Shown here: positions 41,346 through 52,900 of the stretch, piece after piece | Position numbering within the stretch: the stretch's first letter is position 1 | Layout: each line of letters starts with the position of its first letter | DNA from: Lamellibrachia columna | Lineage: Eukaryota > Annelida > Polychaeta > Sabellida > Siboglinidae | Direction of reading: 5' to 3' | Assembly: GCA_963662155.1 (NCBI GenBank) | Contig: OY759273.1 | Coordinates: 32,118,536-32,182,535 of the forward strand | Length of the DNA stretch: 64,000 nt | Notes under the pieces: model-generated | Database searches by the model: none | The model's input: only the letters and a program-made list of their open reading frames with translations | What the model was told of the DNA's origin: nothing | Translations under genes and position numbers: made by a program

Positions 41346-42766
41346 GTTGAGACCCACAAAAAATTTCGCAATCCCAACAGGAAATGTCGCAAGACAAATT
41401 GTCCGAAGGAACATGCAAACCCATACTCTGGTTTACTGGAAGGTCCATTCTTGGAGAGTTTTTAAAGGCATTGTTTGGTTGTTTTTGACCTTACCTCACC
41501 CACTTAGCGCAAACACCATTTAAGCTCAAACTTGTGCATGATAAGGACGACAGTCAACTGTCTTTTCTTAAACAGGGTTCTCAGTAATTAATAAATTACA
41601 ACAGGTTGCACGCCATTGCTGTGTCATTAATTATGTCGGATTCAGTATAACACACATATGACCCACTACAGTTGAATGTGCGGTGATTGTATCAAACAGC
41701 GCCTTTGAAAGAAATGTGTGCGCAGATGATTTCTATGCTACCTGTGGGCGTGTGCAGTGAAGTGTGTCACGCAGGCCTACGGCTAGGACAAACTATCTTG
41801 ACAGCAGTGATAATAGTTGTCAAAGCAGTTAATTAACAATGATCTGGTTGGCTAAGCGTCAGTCGAACAAGTCATGACGCGATCTTACAATCGAAGACTA
41901 TTCGTGAGACTATTTCGGCCGATTACATGTTATTTCACAAGATGTCCTTAGCAGAATTGAGCAGATTGTGAATGGGTCATCCTGTTTTCACAGAAGCAGG
42001 TTGCCCCCTCCTCCAAGGGGATTATTTTGAGGGCGCCACATAAAAACATACGTCCTGTGTAATAATAATATAGAACCACGCCCACAAATGCACGGTACAC
42101 AGTATATGTATTGTTCCATGGCGGCAACTGTATCCACAGCAAATACATTTTGGCTGCCACTATGTTCCAGAAACCCACCTGTGATACGTCAAAAGTGACC
42201 CACAATCCACACACGTGAAACACAGTCGACGGCCGCTAGAATACACAAGAGCTGAGAACGTGCGGAATGGTGTTTTCTATTCAGTATTAAGTCCCTGTCG
42301 TTCGTTGGCGTAATTGTGTTAGGGATATACATAATGTTGTTGAGTAATTATCAATCAAATTACTTGATAGAACATTGTTATAAAATATGGTAATAAATGA
42401 CGCTAAGTTATTTGTTCGGCCAAATTGACAACTCCTGTCGCCGGTATATCTACTCAACGCATGGCCGGACGATCTTGTCACTTTCGTACAGACCTGCTTC
42501 GTCCACAATCTTCTGTCAATGCCCCACGTGCATCGTTATATAACATTTGATGTAAACCAACAACACATATTTGGGCATTTTTATAATTAGGCCTATTCCG
42601 CAATTCATGTTCCATCCACATCGAAAAGAGTAAATTACTTTTGAAGGAACGATGAAACGTCAACACATTCAGATAGATCGGTTTTGGATGTTGTAGCAAA
42701 TAATCCGACGATATGTTTGTTCTTTACGTCATCATTGCTATGTGTCTACGACGTTTTCTGACACGC
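41346..42766. other. No gene recognised
   Basis: About 1.4 kb without ORFs over 91 codons, repeats or motif matches that I can support. Confidence 0.5.
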
Positions 42767-43107
42767 AGCCAAACAGCTGAACCAGCCAAACAGCAGAACC
42801 AGCCAAACAGCTGAACCAGCCAAACAGCTGAACCAGCCAAACAACTGAACCAGCCAAACAGCAGAACCAGCCAAACAGCTGAACCAGCCAAACAGCTGAA
42901 CCAGCCAAACAGCTGAACCAGCCAAACAGCAGAACCAGCCAAACAGCTGAACCAGCCAAACAGCAGAACCAGCCAAACAGCAGAACCAGCCAAACAGCTG
43001 AACCAGCCATACAGCTGAACCAGCCAAACAGCTGAACCAGCCAAACAGCAGAACCAGCCAAACAGCTGAACCAGCCAAACAGCTGAACCAGCCAAACAGC
43101 TGAACCA
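42767..43107. repeat. 17-bp array, 20 units, most with an E-box
   Basis: The unit is ccagccaaacagctgaa. Thirteen units carry CAGCTG and one CAACTG, both matching the E-box consensus CANNTG. Six carry CAGCAG instead. The array ends about 50 bp before the first exon piece of the Death-LRR gene (43,157). The minus-strand 177-codon ORF is a by-product of the repeat. Confidence 0.95.
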
Positions 43108-43156
43108 GTCAACCAGAGCGACTCGTCGATTCCAACTTCTTGTGAAATTTCCCCAG

Positions 43157-46100
43157 TTTACGACATCCAAACGACATGGCAGGTAATGTTGACTTAACGA
43201 GCTCTGCCAGTGCCCAGTTACGATATTGTATTGACGGACGCGTCCTTGTTGTTTCACTAAAATAAGTTCCGATTTGTTAAAATGTTTACGCTGCGCAGAA
43301 CTGAATAAAACAATTAATTAAAATATTTTTATGATTATTCTACGGTCGCTAAGTTAAAAAAAATCGCCATAGAAAATATCCAAAGCAAGTTTTCATTTGA
43401 TAGATGCGTATGGAAAATGAAAAAGCAAGGGAAATATTGATTTGTATAATGCCGATGCTCATGTGTACAGTAAGTCTGGCTTCAACTCTTATTTCAAGTA
43501 GTATTTTAATTTCACGTCCTTTGTCGATGCGTCATTTCTTAACTCGACGGCGAATAGCCAAAAAAAAAAAAAAAGTTTAATAATTTTACATATACGCTAT
43601 GCTTATAATTGCGATTTAATTACCAGTACAACATAATTATGAAATAAATTTGAAATAGATGTTTTTATCATTATCCTTGTTGATCGTGTTCTTGGTTCTG
43701 TAGACCAGAGTCACGCCGCAGGAGCAGTGTCTGGCCCAGCAGCGGCAGCAGCGCAACCCGCGACAGAGCAGGAGACCGGTGAGAGCGTTGTAGATGGACC
43801 AGTGACGTATTTAGGGGGCTCTGGGCCACGGTCTCTCTTTGGCTGAATTTTTTTGTTCGTATGCAACATATTGTGCCACTACATTGTAGCATGATAAACT
43901 AATGGGTGAGTAAGCTTGCCCCCTCCCCCCCCCCTCCCGCCCCCTTGGTTTCCACTTTGCTAGATCCAAGGTACGCCACTGAGATGGACTGACAAAGGTG
44001 ATTGCTGTGATAACATGGATAAAGTAGCAATGTTGTGGCTGATATGTAACTTACAATTATGCTTTAAAATGTGGAAATGTACATTCTTTCTCAATTTATG
44101 ACCATGGGGTTGACATTCTGTAATTATAATCATCTCCTTTCCTTTCTTCCAGGAATAATGAGCGAAACATTTATCGCGAACGTGACCGAATACATTGGGG
44201 GTGCATACTTCAAACTGGGCCTCGTTTTGGGTGTAAGCAAGACCTTCCTGGAGAGATTAGAAATTAACCACTCGAAGGACGTTTGGCGAATCACCTTCGA
44301 GATGTTGAGTAGATGGCGAGATACGTCTCCGCATCGGAAGAACATGGAGGCGATGGTGAAGGAGCTGACCACCGCCTTGAGTCGCCTCCATTTAAATGAT
44401 GCCGCTGAACTGGTGAGAGACGGTAAGTGTGTCGCTTAGATCAGGTCTTTGTCTCCTCATCATGATCCACAATAAATGTTATTCCATTACAAATCATGGA
44501 ATACTTAAATAAATGGAATTCCTTAGTATGTGCTGCAGTGACAGATCTGAAACTAGTGTTCTGCACCAGTTTAGGCAGCATTCTCAGCACCGCTTCACAT
44601 GTAACCTGGATTCTTTCTACAGCAACTTTATAATTCTGCTTGTAGTGATGTTTTAATTAATGCCAAAATACGTGTTTCCAGTAAATAAACGTTATGCCAA
44701 ATGCAAGAATATGAATTAAAGTTTAAGTGTAACTTTGACTATAATGGACATGGCTGTTCAAGTTCAATTTGGTAATAATCCAGTAAAAATCCTCTGTAGT
44801 CCCTATGACGGGACTGATGATCGTGAACACTGACCAAGTAAGAATGTAAGCATGTAGACTGTACTTGTTTCAGAGCACACCGCCGAACGAATACAAACCT
44901 TGGCGCAACCACAGTCAGGTAATTTTCATATTTTATTGTAACATGTATATGCCTACATATAAGAATTTCGTTCTAGGTACGCTTACCATTCATTCGGACC
45001 GACAGTTTTGTCAAGTGTCAGGCATGGCGTATTTTGCTTCAGTTATTAATTAACTTCGTATCCATTGTCAATACCACGATGGTTTTATTTTATTTGTCGT
45101 TAAAGACGGACTAAGATAGTATGTTTATTTACATATTTTGGAGGGAATATGTAGAAGAATAAGCATGATTTGAATTTCACATGTAAATCGAATACACCTG
45201 TATATAAAAATTATCATTGCATGCAGGACATTATCGTGAGTCTTATTTCTACTTGGAAAGGTGAGACGGTCGTCGACAAAAGCAAGCGCGCAATGAAAGT
45301 CATTCGTCTGGTGAAGGAATGCGGGCAACCACAGCTGTGGCGCGCTGTGGCCGACAACTTCGTGACCAGCGACGGACAGTTGTGCTTGGACGAAGCAGTC
45401 ACTCCGGCAGATCTACCGTGCTTACAGTTTCTCTTTGACTCAGGCGTTGCACATGACATCACCGATTTAAGGTAGGTTACTATAACATATAACATGATGA
45501 CTGTGGTACTGGCGGTGGCGGTGATTGCGATGTTATGAATATGAACAGCCGTTTAGTGCAATGCATCGAAAAGAATATCTGTTCCCGGGCGCTACGCAAT
45601 ATTTTTTTCCAAACGACAATTATTAAACGTGTGCAAACACCTTCGTAACCGGGTTACTAACCTAATTTTAGATTGCTGCGTATGGATGAGGCCCTTCAAT
45701 GCACACGTGTCACGAAGCATATCGGTAATACCATCTTGTGAAAAAAAAACAATTCCCAGTCATCATAGTGGTACGTCTCAGTAGGTCTACACTCCTCGGT
45801 AACGGGTCGTTTTAACAAAGATTAGGCTTATATGCAAGCTGTGATGAAAATGTAGTAACCGTGGACTCGATCATAAGTTAACGGTCAATAACATTAAAAT
45901 TATTAAATTCCTAAGTGTAGGCCCTAATTAGTTTCCAATGGGACCATAGCGCTCCGTCCTACTTACGTCGACAGGCCATGCCTATGCAGGGTTCGAAATG
46001 ACCACTGACTCTTGGGGGGTCCCCTAAAATGTTAGTCACCCCGCCCGAAAAAATTCTTCTTTTCATGCACTGTATAATGGCCCATTTTTGTGAAAAGACT

Positions 46101-49100
46101 TGATCAAATGTGGGACCCCCCAAGCTTACTTTTTTTCTTATAGCGGTCCTGGACCCCGCAGAAGCCCCTCATTTCGAACGCTGTACCTATGGCTATGCGT
46201 AGTTTGTGTAAATATAGCTGTACAATTTCTATAATGAAAAATCACTAAAATATTATTCCCCATTGTAACTCATAATAAAATAACGCTTACCACATAATAA
46301 AGTATCCATACGTGTTGAAACAACAACAATTAATGCAAGCTGGTATTTTTCAGTCGTCGTAATTTTTCAGCTAGACGTAGGTAATTGTTTTATTTTCGCC
46401 AGCGACACTTAAAGAATGAAACTGAACTATATTTCATACACGACCCGCACTTTACCGATGTCGTCTGCCTGTCAAGAACTTTCTTCGCAGCAACGCGCCA
46501 TTTCAGGTTTGGTGGTATTGTATAATATAATTGATAAGAAAAGATAACATATAAGTAAATGAACATCTGTAAAGTATATCTCGTCACAATAAGTCGAATT
46601 ATTAGCAAAAATTATGTAGTATTTGTAAGTAAGGATGTAGAAAAAGAAAAAAAATAAGATTCACGCTTTTATTATTATTAATTGAATATGGTAAACAAAA
46701 ACCCAGTAAAAAACGATACGAATATAAAATATCATATACTTTAATATACAGTCAATTCAGACCAGATTGATCGTAACACACATCCCTATTAAAATACAGA
46801 TGCTAAAGCAGACGTTTCAAACCACACAGAAGTGGGTCGCGACCTTGTACTTGGTGACCCGTTGACACCGGAATGTGTCTCTTGAGGTCAGCAATAGAAA
46901 CAATGTATATAAGGGGCTAGACCAGAAAAACACGCTTCGACGCCGTGTCTTCCCGCTGTCTTTTAGTCAACGTTAGGATATCACACTGTGCGGACGTTGG
47001 TCGGGACATTTCCCTAAATCCAGGTATTTGTCAGCCTTTTATAGTGCATACGAATTTATATAAATTTAATTAGTGTGCTGTTGGATACGCGTTGATGCAT
47101 GTACAAGTTTTATATTAATTCAAACATAATTATAATATAGTTTACAACTGACTCTTTCAACTTCAAGTGGTGAATATAATAATGTGTATTTACAGTTTCT
47201 ACTTTCAGAAAATAATACATCAGAATAATGACAACAGTAGCAATGTCCACAGGTAGACATTGAGACGTGACTTGTGGGTACATCGACGTGCAGGTTGTCA
47301 CTTTGTTTGATGTTTACAGGCCCCGAAACAACAACTTCCACGACCCGACGTCTGCCGCGCTGAGTCAGTGTCTGTCCAAGGCGCCCTGGCTGCAGGTACT
47401 GAGGTATGTTGTTTACAGTGAAGTGATAATGTCTCTCGGATGTCGAATGTAACTTCACTAATGTTGTTTTTACGACATAGTTACAAACACGCAAAGTACA
47501 AATATTACTGGAATGTTTTGGCAATGATGTAAATCTGGACAAGTTAGGTGAAATCTCAATATTGTGTGTTTAGTTTTGTTTACATCTGAACATTGTCATT
47601 TAATTAAACATGTGTATTTGTTGTTTAAACAGTCTACACAACTGTCACCTCACCACCGACGACATGTCACTTGTCACCCCGGTCATCGCGCCGATGACAG
47701 GTCTAAAGTGGCTGTGGTTAGTAAAACTACTGAAGTCTACATTACATACGAACACACGAACACACGCACAGGCACACGCATGTACGCACGCACACACGGA
47801 CACACGCATGTACACAGTACTGCACACGCATGTGCACACACGCATTTACACACGCATGCACAAACACATTTACACATTAACATACGAAAACACGTATGTA
47901 CGCACGCACGCACGCACGCACGCGCGCACGCGCGAACACACGCATGCATACACGCACGCATATACACATGCACGCATTTACCCACATGCACACGCACATG
48001 TACACACGCACATACACACGCACGCACGCATGCACACTCATATACACACGCACATACACACGCACGAACACAGAACATTAGTAGAGAAAATACGACCAGT
48101 TGACACTGCGGTGACATTAGATGATTGTGTCGCGAGGGTGATTTTTGTCACACGGAGCTCTATGTGACAATCTGTTGACCTTCACTGCTGCAGTTTGTCC
48201 TCTAACTACATCGACGACGTCGGCGGTGAAGCAGTGACACGTGCGACAGTCAACCTGCCGAGACTGACAATCCTCTAGTAAGTATAAGATGTGAACTTGT
48301 TGATTGTCACACAACAAAGTTCACTTTAACTTTCACGTCACAGCCAACGACCCCCGGGGAGGGGGGGCACTCAATGCATCGCCGGTATACCATCCGTGGG
48401 AATGTATCTACCCGACCCCTCAAAACACGCTTTACCCTTTAGGCTTTGGTAAAAAAATACCCTAAAATTTAGTTTCAAGTCGCGCGGATCGAAATATATT
48501 TCACCCTTTTCCGAGGACAAGAATCAGATTAATTAATTAATTCACTAACATATACTGGCGATGCAGTGAGTCACCCCCGCCCCCCACCCCCGGGCAACGA
48601 CCACTTGGTGACAGTCTCCGGCAAGTTTCTGCCATTAAATGTCGTTTGGCAAAACTTGCGACTTTTTATGATTTGACATTTCTTGATGCGTCCTTCGACA
48701 CTCCTTTTTATAAAACCTGTCAATCTGTCACAACTAATGTCACCAAATAAGTGTTTAATGTTTCGTTTTTTTGTCGTCTCCAACACGTTTTATTATCAAC
48801 AATGATTTCACAAATGATAAGTTATTAATATATTTATCTGATTTTAAAGATTTATCTTTTACAAACCACTAAACTGTTGTGACAGACTTTTTACAACTGA
48901 CTTTTTACAACTGACTTTTTACAACTGACTGTTTCTTGTTACAGTCTGAACGACAACGAAATCAGTAAAACGTCGGTGACACGAATTAGGGCCATCGGGG
49001 GGCGGAGACCAGACCTGTGGCTAGCAGTGTGAGTATCTGTAGTGAGTGGACTCTGTCACAGTCGTGTGACACTTGTACGTTGACACGTGTAATGTGACAG

Positions 49101-49344
49101 TGAGAGATGACAGTGAGTGAGACATGTGTCTTGTTGTAGCCTCGACCTACAGCACTCGCCAGGCGAGGCCAGGGTCGATACAGTGGAGTTCTATCAGCGG
49201 CGTCTGGCCCGCTACCAGGCCTTGACTCGCCGACTGGAGGCGCGGGCCGGGGACTGGACGAAGGACTTGGGGCAGCTACGACAGTGGGAACAAGACGCTG
49301 AAGGCAACATACGTCGTCTTCACTTCAGTCGTAGCGCCAAGTGA
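43157..49344 (+). CDS. Death domain plus leucine-rich repeat protein (no NACHT)
   Basis: Exons inferred from GT-AG sites and frame: start exon 43,157-43,182 (ATG 43,176), 43,704-43,778, 44,153-44,422, 44,874-44,918, 45,261-45,471, then four 84-nt exons 47,320-47,403, 47,633-47,716, 48,194-48,277 and 48,945-49,028, all phase 2, and 49,140-49,344 (TGA). The coding sum is 1,149 nt, 382 residues. An equally open model uses donor 44,412 and acceptor 45,227 (390 residues). Residues about 31-113 are a Death domain (LGLVLGVSKTFLERLEI, then MLSRWRD). Residues about 180-320 hold 28-residue ribonuclease-inhibitor-type LRRs (NCHLTTDDM, SSNYIDDVGGEAV, NDNEISKTSV). The C-terminus is charged and helical. 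There is no signal peptide, membrane segment or nucleotide-binding domain. A cytosolic Death-fold adaptor or regulator is the likeliest role. The exact partner is unknown. Confidence 0.82.
43800..43981 (+). mobile_element. 182-bp hAT-like MITE in intron 2
   Basis: Starts CAGTGACGTATTTAGG and ends GGTACGCCACTG. It is flanked by the perfect 8-bp TSD agatggac (43,792-43,799 and 43,982-43,989). It begins 22 bp after the splice donor at 43,778 of the Death-LRR gene. A pyrimidine/C-rich stretch lies near 43,920-43,945. Confidence 0.93.
45987..46183 (-). mobile_element. 197-bp hAT-like MITE in intron 5
   Basis: Starts CAGGGTTCGAAATGA and ends TCATTTCGAACGCTG. Flanks tgcctatg and tacctatg agree at 7 of 8 bases. 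It is a shorter relative of the 611-bp element at 36,489-37,099, inverted, and lacks the latter's internal repeats. It lies in the long intron between exons 45,471 and 47,320. Confidence 0.9.
46906..47023 (+). promoter_or_regulatory. Possible internal promoter in intron 5
   Basis: TATATAAG at 46,906-46,913 is an exact TATA-box consensus. A polypyrimidine-AG (cccgctgtcttttag, to 46,966) and a donor-like CCAG|gtattt (47,023) follow. This could mark an alternative first exon giving an LRR-only product, or an extra cassette exon. The phase does not fit simple inclusion between exons 5 and 6. Confidence 0.25.
47750..48075. repeat. CACG-rich simple repeat in intron 7
   Basis: A degenerate mix of cacacg, cacgca, catgta and cacgcg words starts about 35 bp after the donor at 47,716 and fills most of the 477-bp intron. 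The ORFs over it are by-products. Confidence 0.9.
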
Positions 49345-49700
49345 CCACACGTCGTCCACACAGGTAAATATCTACAGTCGATGTCCACCTCACGTGTCAC
49401 CTTCCCGACACTTTGACACACGTCACCCGCTCAGGTCACGCACCAACTTCCACGACGTTGTGGGTCAGCGGTCAACTACCCCCGGGGGTGAATGTACACA
49501 CCCCTGTGAATGAAAACATTACCTCAGAGGTGCGCTGAAGCACAATAATAGTCGCGTTGATATAACATTGAATAGTTTATGTCTCGTCAGTTGTTGTTTG
49601 TCCAAATTATTGAAGATTTGTGAAATTATGATTAGATTTAGTTCGTCGCTGTCAGATGTGATCGATACAATGTTTCAAAGTCTGGGGCGAATCAACATTT
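49345..49700 (+). other. 3' UTR and flank of the Death-LRR gene
   Basis: After the TGA, a donor-like CACACAG|gtaaat at 49,363/49,364 suggests that the 3' UTR is spliced. The sequence up to about 49,530 (ending around gtgaatgaaaacattacc) is the prototype of the copies found at 52,120-52,300, 52,890-52,925, 55,990-56,140 and 57,465-57,640. Confidence 0.55.
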
Positions 49701-49949
49701 ATTGTCAGACGCTGTTCTAAGTAGGCCAAGGGGGGGTCTCAAGGCTCAGAGTATACTGAATACGGATTGTAATTATTCTTTCGATGTTTCACTGACACAT
49801 TCCGTGTTTTTTATGTATTCATTTAACCCTTTTCACCAGGAATACCCGGCCGTGCGTAGTTGGTCTATTTCCCGGAATACGCTCCGTGTAGTTCGATCAC
49901 CGGATTCACTCGTCGTATTCATTTGTCTGATTTTCTGTTTTATGCCGGT

Positions 49950-49997
49950 CACGTGATAGCCACGTGGCTTGGCTAGCTTCCTGTAATGGCGGCCGCC
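49950..49997 (+). promoter_or_regulatory. Paired CACGTG E-boxes before an ATG in GC-rich context
   Basis: CACGTG occurs at 49,950-49,955 (within ggtcacgtgat, close to USF/CLEAR sites) and 49,961-49,966. About 20 bp later tgtaATGGCGGCCGCCAGG opens a 14-codon frame (MAAARN start) with a donor-like GT. It may be a small promoter with a first exon, but no downstream exon is identified. Confidence 0.25.
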
Positions 49998-52900
49998 AGG
50001 AACGGTTTGTTTATGTTGTCGTTTTAATGACATTTCAACGCGTATTCTTCAAGTTTTCAAACGCGCCACTGCTGCGCATTTTAAAATGTGCGACGCCGAC
50101 GGATCGGGCCGTGAATACAGCGGTTTACAGGCGTGAAAAGTGGAGTTTATTGACGATTTAAGATGGTGAAATGTGTGACAGTGGATTGACTTGTGGCCGT
50201 GTCAGATTTCTTGAAGATCAGCGCCAGTCATCCTATTTGGTGGCGGTGACGATGGCGGGAACAAATGGAGTTTATTGACGCGGAATTGTGGGAGGACATA
50301 TCGACTTTGCCATGTGTGAGACTAACTTCTGGAAGATCAGCGCCAGGCATCCGGCTGTTATAAATAAGCAAAGGGGGTGTCTCAATGTAGCGAATACAAA
50401 TTGTAATTATTCTCTGAATGTTTCACTGATACAGTTTGTGTCTCATGTATTCATTTAACTGCCGCATCGTTGTACGGTGTAGTTTATTAATTTGATTCAC
50501 TTACATTTATAATCCAAATCTTTGAAACATTCTTGTTTTGTTTATTTTAAGTTATTTTCCAGCATTTAAACAATTATTTACAATGTAAATTACAGTGTAT
50601 TTTTGATGTGCATGTAAAACCTTGTCTTCAGAATGCCTATTGCATCTGTTCTAGTTCACACTTCACCACTTCTTTCTTGGCGAGCGACTGACCCTGGTCA
50701 ACAGGAAGACATCGTTCCTTGCCACCGATCAGCTTCCTGTTGATGGAGAAGATGTCAACTGCCCCTGTGCTGGCATCGCTCTTCACCTTTGATCAGCTTC
50801 CACTTGACGGGGAAGATGCCATCTGCTCCTCCAGCCTTTAGTCGTTCCACCCCACCCACCCAGAGAATGCGCCAACATCGTTCCTTGCTATGCTACCTCA
50901 TCCAGCTTCTGGTCGGTGAAGTAGACGCCATCTACTCCAGCGTCAGCATTATTCATCACCACCAACCAACTTCCGGTCGACGGAGGAGATGCTGCGAACT
51001 TCAAGGTCCGTATCACCCCCAAGAAACAACAACTAAATAACTGTAAATAGCTTCGGATACCATATCTTTTACAATGTACGAAACGGATGTTCAAGGAACA
51101 CTGGACACCCCTAGATCTGAAATTGTATGATTAATCATAAATCTATGATCCACGTCTAATTCATCTTTTGAGATGTGAAACACCCCAGGTCGATAGGATT
51201 TTTTTTTTTTCTTTGTGCAAGTTTTCTGCCCAAACTGTACAATTGGTCTTAGTGAGTAAAAATATATTTTTACTTTTTTCTGCCACCCCCCCATTTCCAT
51301 GGTAACAAACAAACTGTCTGCCATTTTTAACAAATATTAGCAAATTGAGAATCAATGGCATTCTTTATAGAACAAAGATATCATTATGATTCTTGCAGAA
51401 CCATCTTCAGTGAACACTTTATTGCACAACTACCAAAAAATAGGTCAAGGGTTCCTTCAAAGTAGCAAATGCAAATTGTAATTATTGTTTGATGGTTTGA
51501 CTGATTACTTTTAATATGATAATTTATTGTTTTTGATATGCATTCAATTAACAGCTGTGTCTCTGAAACATTGTTCCTACGCTGATATAGTTCCACGCCA
51601 GCGACCCGTTGCCTGTCGACATACTCCGGCGCCAATGTAGTTCCTCGCCAGCTGTCTGTTGATGAAGAAGGCTCTGTCCAGTCAACGGTCATCGCCACGG
51701 TTACTGTGTATGTTTATTAATTTGATTCATTTACAAAACGAAGCATCTGAGACATTCTTGTTTTGTTTACGTTACATCATTTAGACAATCATTGAAAAAA
51801 TATGTATTTACCCGGTATTTACGTCGATCTCTGTGATAAAAAGTTTGGTTGAGGGGAGATATGGCAGTTGGATCTGATTTTGTTTGCATATTTTAGCATA
51901 GTATGCCAACAACATTGATGCGCTGTAAAACCTTGCCTTCAAAATGCCTATTACTGTTCTACTTCAGGCTTCACTTCATCATTCTTCTCGAGCGACTGGC
52001 TCCTGGTCAACAGGAAGACATCGCTCTTCATCACCGACCAGCTTCCGGTTAACGGGGAAGACACCGTATGATCCGTCAGAAGACAGCGCTGTCTGGAGAC
52101 ATCATGCATCGTCAAACGTGGCACTCCAAGTGACCAGACACCATCCACACAGGTATATATCTACAGGTGATGTCACATTCTTGACTTTGACACTTGTTAT
52201 CTGCTCAGACCACACACCTACTGTAATGACGTTGTGGGCCAGCAGTTAACTACCTTTGGGGGGGTTAATATACACACCCATGTGAAATAAAACACTGGCA
52301 TGCCTCTATCATCATTTAGTGTCATGGGCAGCTGTCATAAATAAGTCAAAGGGTTGCATCAAATTAGCCAATACAGATTGTAATTAGTATTTGGTGGTTT
52401 GACTGATAAATTCCAGTGATAATTGATGGGTTTTATTATTAACAGCTGCATATTTGTACGGTGGTGTTTATTAATTTGATTCATTTACAAAATGAAACAT
52501 CTGAGACGTTGTTTGGTTACGTTATAGCATTTAGACAATCATTGAGAAAGTATGTATTTACAAAAGTATGTATTTACAAAAGTATGTACCCGGTATTTAC
52601 GTCGATCTCTGATAAAAAGTTTAATTCAGGGGAGATATGGCAGCTGGATAGGATTTTTTAGCATGGTACGCCAATAACATTTATGCGCTGTAAAACCTTG
52701 CCTTCAAAATGCTTATTACTGTTCTACTTCAGGCTTCACTTCGTCGTTCTTCTCGAGCGACTGGATCCTGGTCAACAGGAAGACATCGCTCTTCATCACC
52801 GACCAGCTTCCGGTCAACGGTGAAGATACCGTATGATCCGTCAGAAGACAGCGCTGTCTGGAGGCATCATGCGTCGTCAAACGTGGCACTCCAAGTGACC

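Noticed and set aside
40858..41523. 221-codon basic ORF with Gly-Arg-Trp repeats
   Set aside because: A by-product of the 30-bp stop-free minisatellite. No homologous ORF exists at related repeats.
42724..43257. 177-codon minus-strand ORF rich in Trp, Phe and Leu that looks like membrane repeats
   Set aside because: It is generated by the 17-bp array (three units give 17 codons) and crosses the start of the real plus-strand gene.
46967..47023. Extra LRR exon between exons 5 and 6
   Set aside because: Splice-like borders are good, but the 57-nt segment has stops in the frame required between exon 5 and exon 6. It is kept only as a possible alternative first exon.
47564..48167. ORFs of about 180 codons overlapping LRR exon 7
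   Set aside because: Only the 84-nt exon 47,633-47,716 is supported by splice sites and LRR pattern. The rest is intronic CACG repeat.
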